41,349 bases of DNA from an uncultured Schlesneria sp. (GTDB lineage Bacteria > Planctomycetota > Planctomycetia > Planctomycetales > Planctomycetaceae), in assembly GCA_903858935.1 (NCBI GenBank), contig CAIOKO010000147.1, positions 1-41,349 of the forward strand, in the 5' to 3' direction. A program made the position numbers and the translations under genes. The notes beneath the pieces were generated by a model. The model made no database searches and was not told the origin of the DNA. It saw only the letters and a program-made list of their open reading frames with translations. Shown here in pieces: positions 24,526 to 34,006 of this stretch. Numbering within the stretch: position 1 is the stretch's first letter; every line of letters begins with the position of its first letter.

Positions 24526-25113
24526 TTATAACGTACCCTTGGACGAGGGGACGCCTGTTTGACGAGGATCAACTGTCGTGGCCTGCCGGAGCGCACGCGC
24601 CGTCGCTTTAAACAAAGCCTCGGCGATATGGTGGCTATTGGTTCCGTGATGCAACAGCAGATGGAGATTCATTAAGGCGTTGGAAGCGATCGCCTGCCAG
24701 AACTCTTCGACCAGTTCGGTATCGAAATTGCCGATCTTCTCGGTTGGAAATTCGACTTTGTAAATGAATTTGATGCGACCACTGAGATCGAGAGCCGATG
24801 TCACGAGCGTCTCTTCCATCGGCAGCGTCATTGAACCATATCGCGCTAAGCCATGCTTATCACCGGCGGCCTGAGCAATCGCCTTACCGAGACAGATGCC
24901 AACATCTTCCGTCGTATGATGCGCGTCGATTTGCAGGTCGCCGATGGCGGCAACCTCAAGATCAAACATTCCGTGTTTCGCGAACAACGTCAACATGTGA
25001 TCGAGAAAACCAACTCCGGTCTCGACTTTTGCTGTGCCTGTCCCATGCAGGTTGAAGACGAGTTGGATATCGGTTTCAGCAGTTTTTCGATGGATCGTCG
25101 CGATGCGGGTCAT
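24526..25113 (-). CDS. hisB: Imidazoleglycerol-phosphate dehydratase
   Basis: At 195 residues this is the usual monofunctional length. It catalyses the sixth step of histidine synthesis, imidazole-glycerol-phosphate to imidazole-acetol-phosphate, with two Mn ions. The metal-binding motifs are complete: [26 protein letters not shown] and [26 protein letters not shown]. Residues [16 protein letters not shown] form the usual N-terminus. It lies 74 bp downstream of hisC on the same strand, so the two may share a transcript. Confidence 0.97.
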   Translation of the reverse strand: MTRIATIHRKTAETDIQLVFNLHGTGTAKVETGVGFLDHMLTLFAKHGMFDLEVAAIGDLQIDAHHTTEDVGICLGKAIAQAAGDKHGLARYGSMTLPMEETLVTSALDLSGRIKFIYKVEFPTEKIGNFDTELVEEFWQAIASNALMNLHLLLHHGTNSHHIAEALFKATARALRQATTVDPRQTGVPSSKGTL

Positions 25114-25187
25114 GTTGTTTACCTGGGATTGGATCTGCGTTGATTACGAGCGATTAGCGGTGCGCCCCTCGGTTCAAATGAGACGAC

Positions 25188-26264
25188 TTAGACGATTTCC
25201 TTAAGTGCGGCCAACAACATATCAATCTCAGCATCGGTTCCGACAGTGATACGAAGTCCATCCAGACGTTGGTCCCTAGCCCAGGCGACATTGTTGAATG
25301 TCATATATCGAACAAGAATCTTGCGGGCTCGCAACGCATCGTATTGCGCCTTATGGTCGCCGGAAGGGTGTGTTGCCCAGACGAAATTGGCCTGACTGGG
25401 GACAACATGAAATCCGAGTGAACTTAATGTCTCCGAAAGGCGTTCTCTTGTGGTACGAATTCTTGAGACGTTCGCCATCATCCACGCCTGATCCTGAATG
25501 GCAGCAGTCGCTGCTGCAAGTGAAATCGCGTCACAGTTATAGCTGTCTTTCATCTTCCTCAAGCCGGAAATAATCGTCGGATGAGCCATCGCGAAACCGA
25601 ATCGAATCCCCGCCAAGCTATAGCTCTTGCTGAATGTCCTGGTAATGACGACCTGCGAACCGATTGTGCTGTTCAGCAGTTCGCCGCGATGCGGGTAGTC
25701 CGCGAAATCGCCATAAGCTTCATCGAGAACCAGAACTCCACGCGGTGGCGTCAGCGAAATCAAATCGTCCCAAGTCCACCGATTGCCCGAAGGTGAATTC
25801 GGGTTTGGAACGAAGACTAATTTGCACCTCTCAACAACAGGCATAACTTTGTCGAAGTTCCAGGACCAGTCTGGTTCGAGGGGCAATCGAACACAGGGCG
25901 CTCCTTGAAGGTCAGCCAATGTTTCGTAAAGAATGTAGCTGGGAAAAGGAAAGGCTACCTGGTCACCATTACCCGCGAACGACCGAGTGAGTATCGTCAG
26001 GACTTCGTCGCTTCCATTACCGGGAAGAATCCAATCGGGATCGACATCCAGAACCTCGGCCGCAGCTTTGCGAAACATTGTTCCGTGCGGATCGGGATAC
26101 ATATTCAGCCGTCCCCGTGCTGCGTCGGAGATTGCTTCAACGACGAGCGGAGACGGAGGATACGGATTTTCGTTGGTGTTTAATTTAGTCCAACCGGTAT
26201 CTTGCGGTTGCTCGCCCGGCATGTATCCGGCAAGGCGATCAAGTTCAGGACGAAAAAAGCTCAT
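25188..26264 (-). CDS. hisC: Histidinol-phosphate aminotransferase
   Basis: A 358-residue class I/II PLP aminotransferase. KLNTNENPYPPSP at the N-terminus is the HisC hallmark; Asp181 and Tyr184 (VLDEAYGDF) contact PLP, and Lys213 in TRTFSKSYSLAGIRFG is the PLP lysine. C-terminal LRITVGTDAEIDMLLAAL is typical. It converts imidazole-acetol phosphate and glutamate to histidinol phosphate, the step after HisB. It starts 63 bp after guaB ends, on the same strand. Aromatic aminotransferase activity is sometimes shared by this family. Confidence 0.96.
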   Translation of the reverse strand: MSFFRPELDRLAGYMPGEQPQDTGWTKLNTNENPYPPSPLVVEAISDAARGRLNMYPDPHGTMFRKAAAEVLDVDPDWILPGNGSDEVLTILTRSFAGNGDQVAFPFPSYILYETLADLQGAPCVRLPLEPDWSWNFDKVMPVVERCKLVFVPNPNSPSGNRWTWDDLISLTPPRGVLVLDEAYGDFADYPHRGELLNSTIGSQVVITRTFSKSYSLAGIRFGFAMAHPTIISGLRKMKDSYNCDAISLAAATAAIQDQAWMMANVSRIRTTRERLSETLSSLGFHVVPSQANFVWATHPSGDHKAQYDALRARKILVRYMTFNNVAWARDQRLDGLRITVGTDAEIDMLLAALKEIV

Positions 26265-26327
26265 GGTTTCACAGGTGTTATTGCGGGAACGAGGTTAAGA
26301 GATATTCTGAATGATAGACATTCGTTT

Positions 26328-27824
26328 TCAAAAGGATTCCATGGGCGAATGTTCAGCCGAGTAATTGGGTGACTCTTCCACAATCGAGATGTCGTGTGGA
26401 TGGCTTTCGCGAACGGATGCCGGAGTGACCTGAATGAAGCGGGCTTCGGTTCTCAGCTGGTCGATCGTCCGAACTCCGCAATAACCCATACCGGCTCGCA
26501 AGCCTCCGATCAATTGGTACAACACACTGGGTAACGAACCGCGATAAGCAACGCGTCCTTCTACGCCCTCCGGAACAAGTTTTGACGTTCCTTGTGTACG
26601 TGTCTCTTCTCCATTCGATTGCCGATATCGCTCGCTACTTCCTTTAACCATGGCTCCTAGTGAACCCATTCCGCGATAACGCTTGAAGCGACGGCCTTGA
26701 TAAAGAATCGTTTCGCCAGGACTTTCGTCCAAACCCGCTAACAGGCCACCGAGCATGACAACATGGGCACCCGCAGCGAGTGCCTTCGTAATATCGCCGC
26801 TATAGCGGATGCCACCGTCAGCGATAATCGAAACGTTCGTCCCAGCTGCGGCCTTCGAGGCATTGGCGATTGCTGTGAGTTGTGGCACGCCGATCCCCGC
26901 AATGATGCGAGTCGTACAGATCGATCCGGGCCCGATACCAACTTTCACGGCATCCACACCGGCTCGAATCAATTCACTTGCGCCTTCCGTCGTCGCGACG
27001 TTTCCTGCGATCACATCGATATTCCAGCGGCGTTTGAGTTCTTTCACGGTCTCGACAACATTCTTCGAATGCCCGTGAGCACTGTCGACGCAGAGAACGT
27101 CGACACCCTTTTCGATCAGACACTGTGCCCGCTCATAATCTCCGACACCAATCGCGGCACCGACTCGCAATCGACCGCGTGAATCCTTCGCCGCTCGCGG
27201 ATATCGCAAGTTCTTATCGATGTCTTTGATCGTAATGAGACCTTTCAACTGGTAGTTCTCATCAACAAGCAACAGTTTTTCGACCTTGTTTTCGAGCAAA
27301 ATTCGCTGGGCATCGGCGAGCGTTGTATCTTCCTTGGCCGTGACAAGGTTCTCCTTGGTCATAACCTCAGAAATGGGGGTGTCTTTATCTCCCGAAGGCA
27401 TGAAACGGAGATCCCGACGAGTCAGGATTCCCATCAATCGACCGTTACGAGTGACAGGAACTCCGCCGATATTGCGTTTCTCCATAATGTCCCAGGCTTC
27501 GGCTGCCGTCGATTCCGGAGGGAGAGTAACAGGATCGACAATCACACCGTGTTCAGCGCGTTTGACTCGTTCCACCTGCATCGATTGATGCTCGGCAGAC
27601 ATGTTCTTATGGATGATTCCAATGCCACCTTCTTGAGCGATGGCAACTGCCATGTCGCTTTCTGTCACGGTGTCCATTGGGCTGCTGACGATCGGAACAT
27701 TAATACGTATATTTCGAGTTAATTGAGTGGCGACATCGGCCTCATTGGGCATGACTTCGCTGTAGCGAGGTTCGAGCAGAACATCGTCGAACGTGATTCC
27801 TTTATATGCAATACGATCTTCCAT
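26328..27824 (-). CDS. guaB: Inosine-5'-monophosphate dehydrogenase
   Basis: This 498-residue enzyme catalyses IMP to XMP with NAD, committing purines to GMP. The N-terminal [14 protein letters not shown] is diagnostic. Two CBS domains occupy about 95-150 and 155-210. The phosphate/active-site loop [12 protein letters not shown] carries catalytic Cys303. Asp251-region (DSAHGHS) and the flap [11 protein letters not shown] followed by the YRQ-type segment SERYRQ are present. The C-terminal half closes the barrel. It follows rsmA by only 15 bp and precedes hisC by 63 bp, so it is probably co-transcribed with both. Confidence 0.97.
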   Translation of the reverse strand: MEDRIAYKGITFDDVLLEPRYSEVMPNEADVATQLTRNIRINVPIVSSPMDTVTESDMAVAIAQEGGIGIIHKNMSAEHQSMQVERVKRAEHGVIVDPVTLPPESTAAEAWDIMEKRNIGGVPVTRNGRLMGILTRRDLRFMPSGDKDTPISEVMTKENLVTAKEDTTLADAQRILLENKVEKLLLVDENYQLKGLITIKDIDKNLRYPRAAKDSRGRLRVGAAIGVGDYERAQCLIEKGVDVLCVDSAHGHSKNVVETVKELKRRWNIDVIAGNVATTEGASELIRAGVDAVKVGIGPGSICTTRIIAGIGVPQLTAIANASKAAAGTNVSIIADGGIRYSGDITKALAAGAHVVMLGGLLAGLDESPGETILYQGRRFKRYRGMGSLGAMVKGSSERYRQSNGEETRTQGTSKLVPEGVEGRVAYRGSLPSVLYQLIGGLRAGMGYCGVRTIDQLRTEARFIQVTPASVRESHPHDISIVEESPNYSAEHSPMESF

Positions 27825-27839
27825 TTTGGCTCCCCTGCC

Positions 27840-28781
27840 TTATTGTCCGTCTACAAAATCTTTCGTGGGTGCAAGTGTCTCGCCTTGCACGCGGCGCTGC
27901 AACCGATTCGATAATTCCACAAGCTGATCTACGTCAAGTTCTTCCGCTCTGGTATCGGGTGGAAATTTCATCGATTCCAGCACTGAATCAATCTCTGGCT
28001 TTGACAATCGCTCTTTAAACAGGTTCACGACGACGCCGCGCAATACTTTGCGACGTTGGGTGAAAATATCGCGGAGAAAGACTTGGAACTCGCCGCGATT
28101 CACGATTTTAGAGCTTTTCTCGAGATTCGGATCGATTCGCACGATTGCTGAATCGATTGTTGGCCTGGGCCAAAACACGCTTGGCGGAAGTTTCCGAAGC
28201 ATTTTCAAATGACATTGGGACTGCAAGAATACTGAAAGCGCACTGTATTCACCGGTCCGAGGCTTTGCCAGCATTCGCTCTGCCAATTCCCATTGAATCG
28301 TAACAACCATTAATTCCCATGGAAGATCGCTGGCGATCAGGTTGGAAATTACCGGCGTGCCAATACTGTAAGGCAGGTTTGCAACGAGCTTCAACCGTCG
28401 CTTCGGATCGACGGCCAATTCGCGACGTACCGCATCCATGACGACCGGAGCGATTTCATTTTTGCTCTTCAATGCGTCCGTATGCAACATCGTTACATTG
28501 CTTCGCCCGGCGACCGCCTGGCACGCAAGAGTGTACATATTCGAATCATATTCGACGGAAACAACTGATGCCGCAGCAGATAAATAGGTCGTTAGACCAC
28601 CAGTTCCCGCCCCCACTTCCAGGACAACATCATCCGGGCCAAGTCGAGCCTCATGGACGATCAATTCCAATAGATTGAGGTCAATCAGGAAGTTTTGTCC
28701 AAGGTCCCCGCGCGGATGCAGTCCCAGTTCTTCGAAAAGGGAAATTAAATGCGTTCGTGTCTGCCGTTGCGGTGAGTTCAT
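27840..28781 (-). CDS. rsmA: 16S rRNA dimethyladenosine transferase
   Basis: The ATG at 28781 (313 residues, MNSPQRQTRTHLISLFEELG) is chosen over a longer frame because a perfect TATAAT box lies at 28812-28817, which would put the upstream start outside the transcript. The SAM-dependent enzyme dimethylates two adjacent adenines near the 3' end of 16S rRNA. Features: RGDLGQNFLID, SAM motif LEVGAGTGGLT (54-64), VEYDS, and catalytic NLPYSIGTP (NLPY at 135-138). The C-terminal helical domain ends with a short tail longer than in E. coli. No strong Shine-Dalgarno site is seen. Confidence 0.95.
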   Translation of the reverse strand: MNSPQRQTRTHLISLFEELGLHPRGDLGQNFLIDLNLLELIVHEARLGPDDVVLEVGAGTGGLTTYLSAAASVVSVEYDSNMYTLACQAVAGRSNVTMLHTDALKSKNEIAPVVMDAVRRELAVDPKRRLKLVANLPYSIGTPVISNLIASDLPWELMVVTIQWELAERMLAKPRTGEYSALSVFLQSQCHLKMLRKLPPSVFWPRPTIDSAIVRIDPNLEKSSKIVNRGEFQVFLRDIFTQRRKVLRGVVVNLFKERLSKPEIDSVLESMKFPPDTRAEELDVDQLVELSNRLQRRVQGETLAPTKDFVDGQ

Positions 28782-28811
28782 AAAAATCCGGTAGTTTCTT
28801 GTGAACTTGAG

Positions 28812-28817
28812 ATTATA
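28812..28817 (-). promoter_or_regulatory. -10 box for the rsmA-guaB-hisC-hisB cluster
   Basis: On the minus strand TATAAT occurs 31 nt before the rsmA ATG, a perfect sigma70 -10 hexamer, giving a leader of roughly 24 nt. No good -35 stands at 16-18 bp upstream, so an activator or a degenerate -35 would be needed. The 50 bp around it are AT-rich. Confidence 0.45.
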
Positions 28818-29048
28818 GTCAAAAGTCCGCAAGAAATCGCACTATCGACTAACAAGTTCAGGAACGAGATCGTCCCACACGATTGAATCTTAGGACAAAC
28901 AAACGGTATGAAGCTAAACTTCAGCGACTCACGACAGATTCTACGCCCATCTTCGACGTTCCGCAGGGGCATCAAAGTGAGCGGGACTGTTAAACGGTAA
29001 GTCGTACAACGAAATCAAACCCCGTGATCTCCTTCTGGGAAAATCCAA

Positions 29049-30155
29049 GTGAAAGTCAACCCGATTGATCTTAGTCAACTGAAAGTATTTCCGCTTTCTG
29101 AGCGCAAGAGTCTGACTCGCGCTGACGAAATCCTGATCGATCCTGATTCGGCAGCAAAGCCCTGCCCTGAACGAATTGCGCCGCTCATTAAGCAGTGTGC
29201 ACAAAACATCCTCGCGGCCAACCGGCGCAATGCCAGTATCATGCTGATTTATGGTGCGCATCTGCTTCGCAACGGTACGGCCAGAATTCTTGAACGAATG
29301 ATGGATCGAGGATGGCTTACGCATCTTGCGACCAATGGAGCCGGCACGATTCACGACTGGGAATATGCGTGGTTCGGAGCGTCGACCGAAAGTGTCGAGA
29401 TGAACGTCAGTAACGGTACGTTCGGAACCTGGCATGAAACCGCGTCAAATATCCATCTGGCTTTAATGGCAGGTGCGCTGGATGGTCTTGGTTACGGATG
29501 TGCGCTCGGCCGCTTGATCCACGAAGATGGAGTGTCATTGCCGACCACAACGCAACTTGAGAAGGAGATTATTTCCTCTCCTTCTCACCCTTTGACTTCG
29601 GCGAAATCGGACTTGTTGCGAACGATGTTTGAACAGAAATGGCCGGAGGGGCCAATTCGGATCGAACATCGCTGGAAACAGGCTTCGATACTTGCCCAGG
29701 CTTACCGACATGGTGTCCCGGTGACAGTCCACCCAGGGATTGGGTACGACATTATTTCGAACCACCCTGTCTTCAACGGAGCCACAATCGGCCGCGCAGC
29801 GGAATGGGATTTCAAGTTGTTTGGAGGTTCGGTTGAAAAACTTGACGGTGGAGTCGTCCTCTCTGTCGGCTCTGCCATCATGGGGCCACAAGTGTTTGAG
29901 AAAAGTGTCAGTTGCGTGAATAACCTCCGCTTACAGTCGAATCGACCTGTGGTGAACGGTCATCATGTGTATGTGGTTGACTTGCAGGACGGTGGCGGGT
30001 GGGATTGGACCAAAGGTGAACCCCCCAAATCGAATCCGGCTTATTATCTGAGATTCTGCAAGAGTTATTCGAGAATGGGAGGAGCGATGCAGTATCTTCA
30101 GTGTGACAACGCAATGTTCATCCATAATCTTTACCACGAACTCCTTCGAGTATGA
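29049..30155 (+). CDS. Conserved protein of unknown function, 368 residues
   Basis: The start is GTG at 29049 (MKVNPIDLSQLKVFPL), with GGGA about 10 nt upstream. The sequence is dense in conserved-looking motifs: MLIYGAHLLRNGTARIL, THLATNGAGTIHDWEYAWFGAS, ESVEMNVSNGTFG, VTVHPGIGYDIISNHP, LDGGVVLSVGSAIMGPQVFEKSV, WDWTKGEPPKSNPAYYLRFCKS. The Gly-rich segments suggest a Rossmann-like nucleotide or cofactor site. There is no signal peptide or membrane helix. A distant likeness to deoxyhypusine-synthase-like NAD folds occurred to me but I cannot support it. The gene stands alone, divergent from rsmA. Confidence 0.88.
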   Translation: MKVNPIDLSQLKVFPLSERKSLTRADEILIDPDSAAKPCPERIAPLIKQCAQNILAANRRNASIMLIYGAHLLRNGTARILERMMDRGWLTHLATNGAGTIHDWEYAWFGASTESVEMNVSNGTFGTWHETASNIHLALMAGALDGLGYGCALGRLIHEDGVSLPTTTQLEKEIISSPSHPLTSAKSDLLRTMFEQKWPEGPIRIEHRWKQASILAQAYRHGVPVTVHPGIGYDIISNHPVFNGATIGRAAEWDFKLFGGSVEKLDGGVVLSVGSAIMGPQVFEKSVSCVNNLRLQSNRPVVNGHHVYVVDLQDGGGWDWTKGEPPKSNPAYYLRFCKSYSRMGGAMQYLQCDNAMFIHNLYHELLRV

Positions 30156-30350
30156 GGCAACAAATCCGTCCGGCATTGCATCCTGGCCTTTGTCCCATTC
30201 GCCTCATTAATGTGCCATAAGACCCGTTCATGAAGACGATAAACAAAATGCCCCGCAGGTCTACTGCAGCCCAGAATTCTCTGGCATTCACCTGTATCTC
30301 CCTTTAGACTCAGCGATCTTCGCGATTTACTAATCAGCAGGAAGGTTGAA
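30156..30350. other. Short intergenic region
   Basis: No gene seen. AGGAAGG at 30340-30346 is the ribosome-binding site of the next gene. Confidence 0.4.
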
Positions 30351-30749
30351 ATGCAGTGGTTTTGTCCAAAAATATTGTGTTTGTTTACGGCTTTCGTCCT
30401 GTTGTCTGACGGCCAGGCGTGGGCTTATAAGAGGGAAACTCGAATTCCTTTGTCAGGGTGTCGTGGTCATTTCGCCGCCTCCGGCACAGCGCGCTACGTC
30501 TCAAAACAAAATGAGACAAAAACACCTGATCAGGAAGATATAATTGTTGAGATTAATAACGTACCGATGAGACCCGGAACCATACTGGTTGTCTATGTCA
30601 CTGACGAAGCAGTCGGAACGATCAAGCTCGACGCCAAACAAGGGGGGACGTTGAAGCTCACTTCTTCGTCCAAGAAGTTCATTCCGCCGCTTGATGAGAG
30701 CACCAGCGTCGTGCTGAAAACTGTTGATGGCCGAATGGTGATGTGGTGA
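30351..30749 (+). CDS. Small secreted protein of unknown function
   Basis: 132 residues with a signal peptide (MQWFCPKILCLFTAFVLLSDGQAWA) and strong AGGAAGG ribosome site 4 nt before the ATG. The mature part is probably beta-rich: IIVEINNVPMRPGTILVVYVTDEAVGTIKLDAKQGGTLKLTSSSKKFIPPL then STSVVLKTVDGRMVMW. Similar N-V-P-x-x-x-GT-x-L / VG-x-I-x-L-D patterns occur, as I recall, in small planctomycete secreted proteins, but no function is known to me. Its stop overlaps the start of the following membrane protein by 7 nt, indicating translational coupling. Confidence 0.78.
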   Translation: MQWFCPKILCLFTAFVLLSDGQAWAYKRETRIPLSGCRGHFAASGTARYVSKQNETKTPDQEDIIVEINNVPMRPGTILVVYVTDEAVGTIKLDAKQGGTLKLTSSSKKFIPPLDESTSVVLKTVDGRMVMW

Positions 30750-32365
30750 CAGAACCCAAGAGCCGGGCGATTCCGTCAGGCCCCGATACGGATTCTTTTC
30801 CTGACAAGTCAATCGTGGATGTCGGGGATGGCTGGCGTGTCTTTTGGGTGTTTTTTCAGTGGAGTATCCGGCGAGAAGCATTGAGACTATGGAATTACGC
30901 GATCTTAATCGTGCCTGTTCTGATGTCGGGCTATTTCGTTCGAAACCTCTTGTTCCGAGCGTTTCCCGTTCCGGGTGCCGCGTTGCTGGAAAACTTACTG
31001 TTTATCGCAGTATTTTTTATATTTACCGGAGGAGTCCTCCATGCATCAAAGGCGGTCTGCTGGGAAGTCTCACGCGAGCTAAGGGACCTGGTTCGCCTGA
31101 CTGGAATTGCCCCATCGACCCTTCTCTGGTGCCAATCGTTGTCGCGATGGTGGACGATCGCCCTGTCGATCATCCTGATCCTTCCGTTAGCAATGTACGC
31201 CCGAACGATGGGAGGAATTACCGGATACCAATGGTTTGCAGGGGGATGTTGGCTGTTACTCGTGACGGTTTTAACGGCGGGATTCGCAATGTTTGCGAGC
31301 GTCACGTCAAATCGGGCGAATAACGCAGAAACGGTCGCCGCGACCGCATCATTCCTGTTCATGGTGGTCTACCACCTGCTCTTTCTGGGAATTAGCGCTT
31401 TGATCGGGCTGGTCGCGTGGTATCTGAACGGTAAGGTTCAACCTGCAGTCGGATCGATAGGCCATCAGGCAGCTATGTTCGCTTTGGAATTTGCACCACC
31501 GATCGCCGGGGTTTATCGAGGCCTCAAATCGCCTGCAACTTTTTCTCCTCTCGATCCCGCGTTTTTTCTCCATTTTATAACCGCGTTCTTTTGTTTGTGG
31601 GCTGCAACTGTCGTCTTGAGAAATCGACTTCGTGTTACGACTCTGGGCGACGATCCGTTAGCGGAACCTGAAATCGTGCCGCGAAAAGTGCTCAACCTGG
31701 CGTCGCCAAGACCTCGCTGCAGCGACAGGCCTTTCTTGTGGAAGGACACATACATTCTTGGAGCTGGCCGATGGTCACGGGTGTGGTGGACGTTTCTCAG
31801 CGGTATAGGGCTTATTGTCGTGAGCGCTTCAACTATTCGAAATGTCGACAGTGCCGAAGTCATGCCATTGGTCATTGGAATTATTGCGATTTGTCTTTTG
31901 CCTTGCGTGATCGCCGTTAAATTTGATGCGCTGCTGACAGCCGAGTTTCGCGACAACACTTGGAACAGCTTGATGCTGCTTCCGATTGATCCTCGCATTC
32001 CGATCATTGCAAAAATTCAAGCAGCCGCATGGGAACGCAAAACGATTTTCGTGCCTGTGTTCGTCGGTGCGGCGATTGCCAGCTACTGGAACGTTACGGC
32101 CGTTTTAATTTCCGCAACAATTGCGTTGCTCGTGGGGATTCTGATGATTGAGGTTTCGATTTTGAATCAATTCTATTCGAAATCGTGGTGGGTTGGTCCC
32201 GTTATCGGACTTTTCATCGTATTGATGATTGGCGTCATCATTCCCGTCTGGGCTTTCTATGGAGTCGCATCAGGCTTTGTGTTTACCGTTTTCTCGCTTG
32301 CTGTGTTCAATTTCTGCATTTATGCAAATATCAATTGGCGATTGCATCATTGGACTGAAACCTAG
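30743..32365 (+). CDS. Polytopic membrane protein, ABC-2-permease-like
   Basis: 540 residues starting at GTG 30743, overlapping the previous stop; a second GTG three bases later is equally possible. There is a ~45-residue cytoplasmic N-terminus, then about 10-12 predicted membrane helices, for example LIVPVLMSGYFVRNLLF, LLFIAVFFIFTGGVLHASKAV, WWTIALSIILILPLAMYA, and near the C-terminus IGLFIVLMIGVIIPVWAFYG. The segment KAVCWEVSRELRDLVRLTGIAPSTLLWCQSLSRWW resembles the coupling region of ABC-2 type permeases. No ATPase gene lies beside it, so it would have to use one encoded elsewhere. The function is inferred from topology only. Confidence 0.82.
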   Translation: MVTEPKSRAIPSGPDTDSFPDKSIVDVGDGWRVFWVFFQWSIRREALRLWNYAILIVPVLMSGYFVRNLLFRAFPVPGAALLENLLFIAVFFIFTGGVLHASKAVCWEVSRELRDLVRLTGIAPSTLLWCQSLSRWWTIALSIILILPLAMYARTMGGITGYQWFAGGCWLLLVTVLTAGFAMFASVTSNRANNAETVAATASFLFMVVYHLLFLGISALIGLVAWYLNGKVQPAVGSIGHQAAMFALEFAPPIAGVYRGLKSPATFSPLDPAFFLHFITAFFCLWAATVVLRNRLRVTTLGDDPLAEPEIVPRKVLNLASPRPRCSDRPFLWKDTYILGAGRWSRVWWTFLSGIGLIVVSASTIRNVDSAEVMPLVIGIIAICLLPCVIAVKFDALLTAEFRDNTWNSLMLLPIDPRIPIIAKIQAAAWERKTIFVPVFVGAAIASYWNVTAVLISATIALLVGILMIEVSILNQFYSKSWWVGPVIGLFIVLMIGVIIPVWAFYGVASGFVFTVFSLAVFNFCIYANINWRLHHWTET

Positions 32366-32389
32366 TGTTTGTCGTTTATCGGAAGCGAC

Positions 32390-32425
32390 GTGTACAGCAT
32401 GACTTCCTTCAGTCATGTTGTGCAC
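32390..32425. terminator. Bidirectional hairpin between convergent genes
   Basis: GTGTACAGCATGACT at 32390-32404 pairs with AGTCATGTTGTGCAC at 32411-32425, a 15-bp stem (two G-T wobbles) around a 6-nt loop. It lies between two converging genes, 24 bp after one stop and 95 bp from the other. No strong T tract follows on either strand, so it may act with Rho or as an mRNA 3' end stabiliser. Confidence 0.55.
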
Positions 32426-32519
32426 ATTGACCAGCAAAGGGAGACTCCACTGCTCGGAAGAAGTCCGACCTAGTGGTTCGGAATCCAAACGTCAGGATTT
32501 TGACAAAGCGCTGGTTGTT

Positions 32520-33980
32520 TCAGGCTAACACATCGGTGATGACATTCCCCGCTACGTCCGTCAAACGGTAATCGCGACCGTTGAAGCGGTAGGTCAGTTT
32601 TGTGTGTTCCAACCCCATCAAATGCAGCAATGTCGCGTGCAGATCGTTCACGTGAACTTTATTGGTGACTGCCTTGTATCCAAATTCGTCAGTAGCTCCA
32701 TAATGAAAACCACCTTTGACTCCGGCGCCAGCCATCCAGATTGTAAATCCATTCGGGTTGTGATCGCGGCCTTTTGAACCTTGCGAATCGGATGTCCGGC
32801 CGAATTCGCCCCCCCAGATCACCAGAGTTGAATCAAGCAATCCTCTAGCCTCAAGGTCCGCGAGTAATGCTGCCGCAGGCTGGTCAGTGTGCAGACCGTT
32901 TGACCGGTGGTTTGTTTCAAGATCTGAATGACAATCCCAGGGAACATCGTTGACGCTGCCGTCCGCTGAAGTCCCCTTTCCTGCGAAGATCTGCACAAAC
33001 CGGACCCCACGTTCCACCAATCGGCGTGAGAGCAAACATTGTCTGGCAAACGTTGTACATTCCGGAATGTCTAACCCGTACATTTTATGAGTCGCTTCAG
33101 ACTCTTTCGTGAGATCCAACGCATCGGGCGCGGCCATTTGCATACGATAGGCTAGTTCATAAGAGTTGATTCGAGCGGCGAGATCGGCTTGAGTCGAACG
33201 GGAACTCGCATGGTCCTGGTTCAACCGACGAATCAAGTCAAGTTGCGAACGTTGTTGTGCGTCGCTATGCCGATTATCACGTAGCAGGTTATCGACCGCC
33301 TCTTTGCGACGTGCGTCAAGCGACAATGCCTGATAAGTCTTGGGTAGAAATCCCGCCGACCAGATCTGGTCGTCGCCGCGCGGCCTTGTGTCGTGCAGAA
33401 CAACATAAGACGGTAAATCTTGATTCATCGATCCGAGGCCATAGGTCATCCACGCACCCATGGCGGGCAAGCCGGGACGGTTCGTACCACACATGAGCTC
33501 AATCGAAGCCGGGGCGTGATTATTCTGTTTCAAATGCATCGAATGCAGGAAACACATCTTGTCGGCGTGCTTGGATAAATGTGGAAAAATCCCTGAAACC
33601 CACGATCCCGATTCACCGTGCTGCTTCCATTCGAATGGTGATTTCAGGCATTTACCGCTGGTTGTAAAGAAGCCGGTTTTCGGGTCAGAGCCGGCAAGAT
33701 CCTGACCGTCACGTTTCTGAAGTTCGGGTTTGTAGTCCCATGTGTCGACCTGTGATGGCCCTCCGGTCATGAACAACCAGATAATCGATTTGACTCGACT
33801 GGGGAAATCAGGCGATTTCAGCCCCAGTGGATCACCTGCTAGGCTTGGCGCGGCGTGACTTTCCTGATGCAACAGACTCGCCAGCGCCAGCTTGCCGAAT
33901 CCGAGTCCCGCCTGTTGAAGAAAACGGCGTCGGCTTGGAAGTACGATTTCACTGGCAGTCGCGGAATTCTCGAAAAGCAT
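32520..33980 (-). CDS. DUF1501 protein paired with the upstream DUF1549/DUF1553 gene
   Basis: The ATG at 33980 (486 residues) is preferred over a TTG at 34001: CAGGATCG lies 6-12 nt before the ATG. The leader LPSRRRFLQQAGLGFGKLALASLLH is twin-arginine-like. Family marks: IIWLFMTGGPSQVDTWDYKP, WDCHSDLETNH, VIWGGEFGRTSDSQGSKGRDHNPNGFTIWMAGAG. The GGEFGRT(S/P)DS/GRDHNP form differs from the GEFGRTP(R/K)I form of the other three, matching the usual split between DUF1501 subfamilies. It is 26 bp after the DUF1549 gene and is certainly its operon partner. Confidence 0.93.
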   Translation of the reverse strand: MLFENSATASEIVLPSRRRFLQQAGLGFGKLALASLLHQESHAAPSLAGDPLGLKSPDFPSRVKSIIWLFMTGGPSQVDTWDYKPELQKRDGQDLAGSDPKTGFFTTSGKCLKSPFEWKQHGESGSWVSGIFPHLSKHADKMCFLHSMHLKQNNHAPASIELMCGTNRPGLPAMGAWMTYGLGSMNQDLPSYVVLHDTRPRGDDQIWSAGFLPKTYQALSLDARRKEAVDNLLRDNRHSDAQQRSQLDLIRRLNQDHASSRSTQADLAARINSYELAYRMQMAAPDALDLTKESEATHKMYGLDIPECTTFARQCLLSRRLVERGVRFVQIFAGKGTSADGSVNDVPWDCHSDLETNHRSNGLHTDQPAAALLADLEARGLLDSTLVIWGGEFGRTSDSQGSKGRDHNPNGFTIWMAGAGVKGGFHYGATDEFGYKAVTNKVHVNDLHATLLHLMGLEHTKLTYRFNGRDYRLTDVAGNVITDVLA

Positions 33981-34006
33981 ATTGAACGATCCTGTGATCA
34001 ATGTTT

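Noticed and set aside
28941-29435. 164-residue minus-strand frame
   Set aside because: It is antisense to the 5' part of the conserved gene at 29049 and has no ribosome site.
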